Source of the DNA: an uncultured Oscillospiraceae bacterium
Lineage (GTDB): Bacteria; Bacillota; Clostridia; Oscillospirales; Oscillospiraceae
Length of the DNA stretch: 53,323 nt
Reading direction: 5' to 3'
Assembly (NCBI GenBank): GCA_947628315.1
Contig: CANQZJ010000007.1
Location: 1 to 53,323, forward strand
A program made the translations under genes and the position numbers. Under the pieces are notes generated by a model. It ran no database searches, was not told where the DNA came from, and saw only the letters and a list, made by a program, of their open reading frames with translations. This document shows positions 47,002-53,323 of this stretch, one piece after another (position 1 is the stretch's first letter; each line of letters starts with the position of its first letter).

Positions 47002-47442
47002 TCGCTTTCAAAATGGGAGTCACATTGGAATAGGGCATTTCTTTCAAAACGACCAAAAAGTTTTGAAGAAACTATAGATTATGTAAAATGCATGACCCTT
47101 ACCCAAAATGTGGATCCAAATGTATATACTTGCCTTACAAATGACAACATCGCTAATATTAATGATTACATTAAAGCACCAATGACTGCTACTTATTTTT
47201 CAGAAGAAACTAAAGGCACTATTGGTAGAGAACAGGTTACCGCAGAATTGATTTATTACTGGATGATTGCTTTAAATATCCCATTTGAATGCCAGAAATG
47301 GCATTTAAATAGACTTTTAACCTTAATTCGAGTATGTAGCATTAAAAATCGACCGCCAAAAAGAATGAATAAACGAGAATTGCTTCGAAGAAATTCGGAT
47401 TTAAATGCGGCCAGAAGGAAGCGGTTTAATACAAAAGGATAA
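46900..47442 (+). CDS. tail assembly chaperone (GT/Gp15-like)
   Basis: A 180-residue protein. IIISPVEQWDEEKQMFVYTK, RHVLQLEHSLVSLSKWESHW, NRAFLSKRPKSFEETIDYVK, CMTLTQNVDPNVYTCLTNDN and ITAEx-type IGREQVTAELIYYWMIALNI, PFECQKWHLNRLLTLIRVCS are the Gp15-like chaperone, normally expressed at low level relative to the first chaperone. Its start codon lies in a long-range stem, a possible substitute for the frameshift that controls the ratio in other phages. Confidence 0.8.
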   Translation: MLQIIISPVEQWDEEKQMFVYTKRHVLQLEHSLVSLSKWESHWNRAFLSKRPKSFEETIDYVKCMTLTQNVDPNVYTCLTNDNIANINDYIKAPMTATYFSEETKGTIGREQVTAELIYYWMIALNIPFECQKWHLNRLLTLIRVCSIKNRPPKRMNKRELLRRNSDLNAARRKRFNTKG

Positions 47443-47482
47443 AAATAGTAAAACTGTATAGATTGAAAAGAGGTTGTTTTCG

Positions 47483-47863
47483 ATGAAAGTCACTTTTAGA
47501 CAAAAAGGCGATTTCTCAAAACTTACTAACTTTTTAGAACGGGCTAAAGAAACCGTAAAACTTGGCGATCTTAATAAATTTGGTCGCGAGGGTGTCTCAG
47601 CTTTATCGGCGGCAACTCCTGTAGATTCTGGTTTAACTTCGGATTCATGGTATTACAAAATTACACATGGAAAAGGATCCGTATCTATTTCTTTTCATAA
47701 CTCAAACATTCAAAATGGAGTTCCAATTGCAATTATTCTTCAATATGGACACGCAACAAAAAATGGCGGCTGGGTACAGGGGCGAGATTACATCAATCCT
47801 GCTATTCAGCCGATTTTTGATAAGATTACAGAAAACGCATGGAAGGAGGTGACGAAGTCATGA
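47483..47863 (+). CDS. HK97 gp10-like tail completion protein (126 aa)
   Basis: ATG 47483 after AAGAGG; TTG 47474 also in frame. LTNFLERAKETVKLGDLNKF, GREGVSALSAATPVDSGLTS, DSWYYKITHGKGSVSISFHN, GVPIAIILQYGHATKNGGWV and GRDYINPAIQPIFDKITENA are the gp10-like pattern with the TP.DSG and QYGHG-like motifs. Usually near head-completion genes, here between chaperones and tape measure. The stop overlaps the tape measure ATG. Confidence 0.85.
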   Translation: MKVTFRQKGDFSKLTNFLERAKETVKLGDLNKFGREGVSALSAATPVDSGLTSDSWYYKITHGKGSVSISFHNSNIQNGVPIAIILQYGHATKNGGWVQGRDYINPAIQPIFDKITENAWKEVTKS

Positions 47864-50800
47864 GTAAAACTATCGATGAAAGAGTCGTTGAAATGCGATT
47901 TGATAATAAACAGTTTGAAAGCAATGTTCAAACTAGTTTATCAACGCTTGACAAATTAAAACGAAGTCTTAATTTAGATGGAGCGACAAAAGGACTTGAA
48001 AATGTAAGTGCCGCTGCTAATAATTGCAATATGTCCGGTCTTCGTAGCGCCGTTGAAACTGTCCATGCAAAATTTTCTGCATTTGAGGTAATGGCGATAA
48101 CTGCTCTTGCCAATATTACAAATTCGGCAGTTAATGCTGGAAAGCAGATGTTGAGATCTTTAACTATAGATCCAGTTAAGCAAGGATTTGGTGAATATGA
48201 ACTTAAAATGGGTTCTATTCAAACCATAATGGCTAGCACAGGCGAAAACTTGGAAACGGTTAATAAGTATTTAAATGAATTAAATACTTATGCTGATAGG
48301 ACTATCTATTCGTTTTCTGACATGACGAATAATATCGGAAAGTTTACAAATGCTGGTGTAAAATTAGACGATGCCGTAAAAGCAATTCAAGGTATTAGTA
48401 ATGAAGCCGCGGTATCTGGCGCAAATGCTAATGAGGCATCAAGAGCAATGTATAATTTTGCCCAAGCGTTGTCCGCTGGTTATGTTAAACTGATCGATTG
48501 GAAATCTATCGAAAACGCCAATATGGCAACAGTTGAATTTAAAGATCGATTATTAGAAACTGCTTTAGCGATGGGTACAGTTGTAAAAGTTGGTGATATG
48601 TATCAAACCACAACAACTGACGCCCAAGGAAAAGTTTCCGGTTTATTTAATGCTACTCATAATTTTAATGACGCACTATCTGCCCAATGGATGACAACCG
48701 ATGTTCTTGTCAAAACACTCGGCGATTATGCTGACGAAACAACGGAAATTGGTAAAAAAGCTTTTGCTGCTGCTCAAGATGTAAAAACATTCACTCAGTT
48801 AATGGACACTCTAAAAGAAGCCGCTGGTTCTGGTTGGGCTGCCACATGGGAAATTGTATTTGGTAATTTTGAAGAGGCCAAAGAATTGTGGACAAGCGTT
48901 AGCACCGTAGTTGGAGGGTTTATCGATTCCCAATCAGATGCGAGAAATTCTCTTCTTCAAGGGTGGAAAGACCTTGGTGGTCGGGCAAAACTAATTGAAG
49001 CTCTTCAAAATGCGTTCGAGGGTCTTGTAAGCACTGTAAGACCTATTGGAGAAGCATTTAGAGAGATATTTCCAAAAACAACAGCCGAGCAATTATATTC
49101 GATTACGCAATCACTTAGTAATTTTACCGCGCATTTAAAGTTAAGTGATGCAGCGTCCGCAAATTTGAAAAGTACCTTTAAGGGATTATTTGCAGTTCTT
49201 GATATTGTAAAACAGGTATTTTCAGCAGTTTTCAGAGCGATTACCCCCTTATTTAGTGGTTTTGATAATTTAGGAGGGGGCATTCTTGGCGTTACTGGTA
49301 AAATAGGAAACTTTCTTGTAAAAATAGATGATGTTATAAAAAAGAGTGATATTTTTAATAAAATTCTTCAAGGAATGGTCTCCTTTATTCAATTGATTCC
49401 CGGAAAGATCGAATCGGTATTTCAATCAATTACTGGAGCAACTCTTGGAGAAGCGTTAGATAATATTCAAAAAGAAGCAAGCGATTTTCTTGATAAAATA
49501 AAAGAAATTTTTGGTGGATTCGGAAAAATAGATACCAAAGGAATAGATACATTAACAGAAAAGACCACTTCTTCGTTTAAACCGCTTACTACTTTATTTG
49601 ATGGTATAAAAAAGATACTTGGTGGAATTTGGGAATTTTTTAAAAAGTTTACTCCGGTTTTTGCTGCTATTACTTCTGCCATTGGAAACATGCTTGGCGG
49701 AATAGGAATATCGATTTCCAATGTATTGAAGAATGCTGATTTTGAACAACTTTTTGAATTGGTAAATGGTGGCGTACTGGTTTCTATTGGAATCGGAATA
49801 AAGCGATTCATTGATAGTCTTAGAGGAATTACTGATAATGCGGCAGGATTTGGAGAATCATTAAAAGGAATTCTTAATTCGGTTAAAGATTGTTTCGCAT
49901 CATGGGAAAAAGATATTAAAGCTAATACATTGTTTAAAATTGCGGGAGCTATAGGCATACTTACACTTTCCCTAGTCGTATTATCCGGAATAGATGGAAG
50001 TAAGTTATATAATTCATTAGCATCTATAACTGCTTTATTTATTGAACTTTCTGTTTCGATGATGGTAATGAGTAAAATTGGAAAAGTATCAACATCAAAT
50101 TCAATATCAATGATTGCGATGTCTGTAGCTGCTTTAGTTCTTGCTGCCGCCCTTAAAAAATTGTCAGGGCTTGATTTAAAAGGTATCGCGACGGGTCTAG
50201 TAGGCTTACTTGGTGTTACTATAATCATGGAAAAGGCAATGGAAAAATTGCAGGCATCTTCTCAAAAATATAAAAATCCTAATATAAAAGGTCTGTTATC
50301 TTTCGCTGCCGCAATTGGTGTTTTAACACTATCATTAAAATTTGTATCAAATCTTAGTATTTCTCAAATGGCAATAGGACTTCTTGGAATCGCAGGCTTA
50401 GCTGTTATTATGGGAGGTACTATTGTTGGATTAAAAGCGGCATCTGATAAATACAAAGAAGGAAGTATAAAAGGTCTGTTATCTTTCGCTGCCGCAATTG
50501 GTGTTTTAACACTATCATTAAAATTTGTATCAAATCTTAGTATTTCTCAAATGGCAATAGGACTTCTTGGAATCGCAGGCTTAGCTGTTATTATGGGAGG
50601 TACTATTGTTGGATTAAAAGCGGCATCTGATAAATACAAAGAAGGAAGTATAAAAGGTCTGTTATCTTTCGCTGCCGCAATTGGTGTTTTAACAATTTCT
50701 CTTAATAAAATAGCTTTACTCAATATTTCTGAATTGGCAAAAGGACTTCTTGGAATCGCGGGCTTAGCTGTTATTATGGGAGGCACTTTAACAGCATTAG

Positions 50801-53323
50801 CAGCTATTGAAAAGAAAATAGATACTAACTCATTTATTAAAATTTCCGGAGCATTATTAATAATGGCTTCTTCTATTTTAGTTTTGACGCCGGTGATAAA
50901 GACATTGGGATCTATGAGTTGGGAATCTATAGCAAAAGGTTTAATAACTATTGCGGCGGCTTTTACTATTTTAGGAATAGCGGGATACGCATTAAAACCA
51001 ATTTCATCAACCATTCTAGCACTATCAAGCTCTTTGGCTCTCATTGGTGTTGCCGCAGTTGCTTTTGGAGCCGGGTTATTAGCAGTTTCTATTGCGCTTA
51101 GTGCGTTTGCTGGCTCAGCTGCTATTTTAGTATCGGCTATTGTATCAATTCTGATAGGTCTAATAACAGCAATTCCCGATATTGTAACTGCATTAGCAAA
51201 ATCATTAGGAGAAGCATTGCCCGCAATTGTTGATTGTATTGTTGCTGTGGCAACAGCGGCATTATTAGGCTTAAATGAAGTTGTCCCCCTTGCTGTAGAA
51301 ACGCTTTTGAATATTGTTCAAGAGGTTTTAACTTCTTTAGCTTCTCATATTCAAGGAATTGTAGAATCGCTATTACAAATTATAGTTGGAATTTTGGAAG
51401 GATTGGCAGCCGGTATTCCAACTGTGATATCTTCTACAATTAAATTATTCAAGGCTATTGTCGATGCAATATTTGAAGCAATCGGTGGATTTGATATTGG
51501 AACGATTCTAACGGCTACGGCTGCTCTCACAGCTCTTGCGGCAATGATGACACTTATAACAGTTATTGCTGCTGAAGCAGTTGTCGCTACTGCTGTATTG
51601 CCATTGATTGGCATGAATCTAAATAAATTCATCGAGAATGCACAACCGTTTCTTTCCGAAATACAAAGGGTTGATTCGGCTTCTTTGCAAGGAGCAAAGA
51701 ATCTTGCCGAAACTATTCTTATGCTTACAACCGCTGGCATTATGGACGCTTTAACATCATGGTTTACTGGCGGAAAGTCATTTATTAAATTTGGAGAACA
51801 GCTTGCCGAATTTGCTCCATATTTGAAGAAATATTATATTGGAATTAAAGGCATTGATGTTGGAGTTGTAGAAGCATCTGCTAATGCGGCAAAAGCTCTT
51901 ACCGAAATGGCAGCAAATTTACCTAATAGCGGAGGCGTTCTTGGGTTCTTTGCAGGGGAAAATGATATTGATATGTTTGGTCAAAAGATCGTATCTTTTG
52001 GCGAAGCAATGGCTAAATATTCAGATACTATTTCCGGAAAAATTGATGCGGAAGCAATCAAGACTTCTGCGATTGCCGGAATGGCACTATCAGAACTTGC
52101 CAAAACACTACCGAATACAGGCGGAGTTATTAGTTGGTTTACAGGAGAAAATGATATTAATGCCTTCGGTAAACAATTAGTTCCGTTTGGAACCGCAATG
52201 GCGGATTATTCAGCTGCGGTATCGTTTGTCAATCCCGAAGCCGTAATTGCTTCAGCGAATGCGGGCAAAGCTCTTGCCGAGCTTGCAAATGTACTCCCCA
52301 ACACCGATGGCATAGCTCAATGGTTTGCTGGCGGAAAAATGAGCATGGAAGACTTCGGTAAACAATTAGTTCCGTTTGGAACTGCGATGAGCGCATATTC
52401 TGTAGCCGCATCGCTTGTAAATCCAGAAGCAGTTATGGCTTCAGCAAATGCAGGAAAGGCACTTGCAGAATTATCAAATGTACTCCCCAACACCGACGGT
52501 ATTGCCCAATGGTTTGCTGGTGGAAAAATGAGTATGGAAGACTTCGGTAAACAAATTGTTCCGTTTGGAACTGCGATGAGCGCATATTCTGTAGCTGCAT
52601 CACTTGTAAATCCGGAAGTTGTAATTGCCTCAGCAAATGCCGGAAAAGCACTTGCAGAATTAATAAATAGTTTACCAAACATCGATGGTATCGCTCAGTG
52701 GTTTACCGGTGGAAAAATGAGCATGGAAGACTTCGGTAAACAATTAGTTCCGTTTGGAACTGCGATGGCAGATTATTCAGCTGTGGTATCTGGTAAAATC
52801 GACGCTGATGCTGTTACTGTTTCTGCTACAGCGGGAAAGACATTAGCCGAACTTGCAAATACACTTCCTACGACAGGAGGTCTTTTAGCGTGGTTTACAG
52901 GTAAAAAACAAGATCTTTCTTCGTTTGGTGATGTAATCGCTCCGTTTGGCGATGCAATGGTTAGATATTCTCAAATTGTAAGTGGAAATATCGATTCTGA
53001 TGCTGTTACTTTTTCTGCTACAGCAGGAAAGGCTCTTGTTGAACTTGCAAATACACTTCCTACGACAGGAGGTCTTTTAGCGTGGTTTACAGGTAAAAAA
53101 CAAGATCTTTCTTCGTTTGGTGATGTAATCGCTCCGTTTGGCGATGCAATGGTTAGATATTCTCAAATTGTAAGTGGAAATATCGATTCTGATGCTGTTA
53201 CTTTTTCTGCTACAGCAGGAAAGGCTCTTGTTGAACTTGCAAATACACTTCCTACGACAGGAGGTCTTTTAGCGTGGTTTACAGGTAAAAAACAAGATCT
53301 TTCTTCGTTTGGTGATGTAATCG
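47860..53323 (+). CDS. tape measure protein, N-terminal part (continues at base 2)
   Basis: ATG 47860 follows GGAGGTGA and overlaps the preceding stop (ATGA). The N-terminus (SKTIDERVVEMRFDNKQFES, NVQTSLSTLDKLKRSLNLDG) is the classic start of tape measure proteins, and residues about 80-300 contain the conserved MASTGENLETVNKYLNELN, TYADRTIYSFSDMTNNIGKF, GISNEAAVSGANANEASRAM domain. Then long hydrophobic stretches (residues about 700-1250), including three 183-bp repeats, are probable membrane-insertion segments. From about 1300 there are eight 62-64-residue repeats. The gene runs off the window and continues at 2; total 2181 residues when joined. It fixes tail length and probably lines the channel for DNA entry. 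Confidence 0.96.
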   Translation, partial: MSKTIDERVVEMRFDNKQFESNVQTSLSTLDKLKRSLNLDGATKGLENVSAAANNCNMSGLRSAVETVHAKFSAFEVMAITALANITNSAVNAGKQMLRSLTIDPVKQGFGEYELKMGSIQTIMASTGENLETVNKYLNELNTYADRTIYSFSDMTNNIGKFTNAGVKLDDAVKAIQGISNEAAVSGANANEASRAMYNFAQALSAGYVKLIDWKSIENANMATVEFKDRLLETALAMGTVVKVGDMYQTTTTDAQGKVSGLFNATHNFNDALSAQWMTTDVLVKTLGDYADETTEIGKKAFAAAQDVKTFTQLMDTLKEAAGSGWAATWEIVFGNFEEAKELWTSVSTVVGGFIDSQSDARNSLLQGWKDLGGRAKLIEALQNAFEGLVSTVRPIGEAFREIFPKTTAEQLYSITQSLSNFTAHLKLSDAASANLKSTFKGLFAVLDIVKQVFSAVFRAITPLFSGFDNLGGGILGVTGKIGNFLVKIDDVIKKSDIFNKILQGMVSFIQLIPGKIESVFQSITGATLGEALDNIQKEASDFLDKIKEIFGGFGKIDTKGIDTLTEKTTSSFKPLTTLFDGIKKILGGIWEFFKKFTPVFAAITSAIGNMLGGIGISISNVLKNADFEQLFELVNGGVLVSIGIGIKRFIDSLRGITDNAAGFGESLKGILNSVKDCFASWEKDIKANTLFKIAGAIGILTLSLVVLSGIDGSKLYNSLASITALFIELSVSMMVMSKIGKVSTSNSISMIAMSVAALVLAAALKKLSGLDLKGIATGLVGLLGVTIIMEKAMEKLQASSQKYKNPNIKGLLSFAAAIGVLTLSLKFVSNLSISQMAIGLLGIAGLAVIMGGTIVGLKAASDKYKEGSIKGLLSFAAAIGVLTLSLKFVSNLSISQMAIGLLGIAGLAVIMGGTIVGLKAASDKYKEGSIKGLLSFAAAIGVLTISLNKIALLNISELAKGLLGIAGLAVIMGGTLTALAAIEKKIDTNSFIKISGALLIMASSILVLTPVIKTLGSMSWESIAKGLITIAAAFTILGIAGYALKPISSTILALSSSLALIGVAAVAFGAGLLAVSIALSAFAGSAAILVSAIVSILIGLITAIPDIVTALAKSLGEALPAIVDCIVAVATAALLGLNEVVPLAVETLLNIVQEVLTSLASHIQGIVESLLQIIVGILEGLAAGIPTVISSTIKLFKAIVDAIFEAIGGFDIGTILTATAALTALAAMMTLITVIAAEAVVATAVLPLIGMNLNKFIENAQPFLSEIQRVDSASLQGAKNLAETILMLTTAGIMDALTSWFTGGKSFIKFGEQLAEFAPYLKKYYIGIKGIDVGVVEASANAAKALTEMAANLPNSGGVLGFFAGENDIDMFGQKIVSFGEAMAKYSDTISGKIDAEAIKTSAIAGMALSELAKTLPNTGGVISWFTGENDINAFGKQLVPFGTAMADYSAAVSFVNPEAVIASANAGKALAELANVLPNTDGIAQWFAGGKMSMEDFGKQLVPFGTAMSAYSVAASLVNPEAVMASANAGKALAELSNVLPNTDGIAQWFAGGKMSMEDFGKQIVPFGTAMSAYSVAASLVNPEVVIASANAGKALAELINSLPNIDGIAQWFTGGKMSMEDFGKQLVPFGTAMADYSAVVSGKIDADAVTVSATAGKTLAELANTLPTTGGLLAWFTGKKQDLSSFGDVIAPFGDAMVRYSQIVSGNIDSDAVTFSATAGKALVELANTLPTTGGLLAWFTGKKQDLSSFGDVIAPFGDAMVRYSQIVSGNIDSDAVTFSATAGKALVELANTLPTTGGLLAWFTGKKQDLSSFGDVI
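50288..50790 (+). repeat. three 183-bp tandem repeats in the tape measure gene
   Basis: Units begin near 50291, 50474 and 50657 (spacing exactly 183, 61 codons). The first two are identical for a full unit; the third diverges after about 37 bases. Each encodes two hydrophobic segments (LLSFAAAIGVLTLSLKF and MAIGLLGIAGLAVIMGGTI). Confidence 0.92.
51919..53323 (+). repeat. array of 186-192-bp repeats in the tape measure gene
   Basis: The marker LPxxxG...WFxG recurs at 51919, 52108, 52294, 52483, 52672, 52864, 53056 and 53248, and the last copy continues at base 2. Spacing 189, 186, 189, 189, 192, 192 and 192. The last two full units (from 52979) are identical, which explains the contig break. 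Copy number may be under-counted by assembly. Confidence 0.92.
53247..53323. repeat. terminal direct repeat, right copy (contig overlap)
   Basis: Identical to bases 1-77; see the left copy. Joining the ends restores one continuous tape measure frame. Confidence 0.95.

Noticed and set aside
50547..51044. Long antisense reading frames in the tape measure gene (also 49467-50228, 51351-51740, 52317-52682)
   Set aside because: They are shadows of a repetitive, hydrophobic + strand gene; low-complexity products and no ribosome sites.
51919..53323. CRISPR array because of the regular repeats
   Set aside because: Units of 186-192 bp without spacers, in frame and coding for the tape measure protein.

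Overview
The window is the genome of a temperate siphovirus with HK97-type head genes, apparently complete. The host is probably a low-GC Firmicute (gut Clostridia). Evidence: AT-rich DNA with strong GGAGG ribosome sites; an SPP1-type holin; an M23 endolysin with hydrophobic wall-binding repeats; and protein families (DUF6353, DUF6273, ReqiPepy6 Gp37-like, Gp15-like chaperone) typical of clostridial phages. The first and last 77 bases are identical, so the molecule is circular or circularly permuted (about 53,246 bp after removing the overlap). The contig was opened inside the tape measure gene, which joins in frame across the ends (47860..53246 then 1..1159, 2181 codons).

Layout: 1-9 kb, end of the tape measure protein, Dit, Tal, baseplate/receptor-binding protein, three fibre proteins (two with S74-type chaperone ends), holins and endolysin. 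9-10.5 kb, candidate attP and a reverse-strand tyrosine integrase. 10.6-22 kb, an early/accessory region of small genes, very rich in small membrane proteins, with three DUF6353 paralogues. It is punctuated by near-identical terminators and by at least eight copies of a 25-base fixed-spacing element that look like phage-specific promoters. 22-30 kb, replication: a 1345-residue fusion of SF3 helicase, primase-like domain and family B DNA polymerase, then a putative SSB, an SF2 helicase and a ThyX-like protein. 30-31.5 kb, a palindrome-rich intergenic region and a PASTA-domain protein. 31.5-35.1 kb, VRR-NUC-like and RecB-like nucleases and a 932-residue single-chain RNA polymerase of the YonO / eukaryotic-RdRP type carrying helix-turn-helix segments. 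35.4-35.7 kb, a highly structured non-coding region. 35.7-53.3 kb, packaging, head and tail: HNH, connector, terminase, portal, protease-capsid fusion, tail tube, chaperones, tape measure.

The most interesting candidate system is the phage's own transcription apparatus: the RNA polymerase, with an N-terminal HYG-type tag resembling the tag on three head-region proteins, together with the repeated 25-base elements of the early region as its possible promoters. Also notable are the helicase-primase-polymerase fusion, a 17-bp perfect inverted repeat covering the start codon of the second tail chaperone gene, an in-frame internal capsid start, and a 29-bp G-U-rich stem (probable structured RNA) upstream of the packaging genes. 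All functional calls come from motif recognition by eye; no database search was run.
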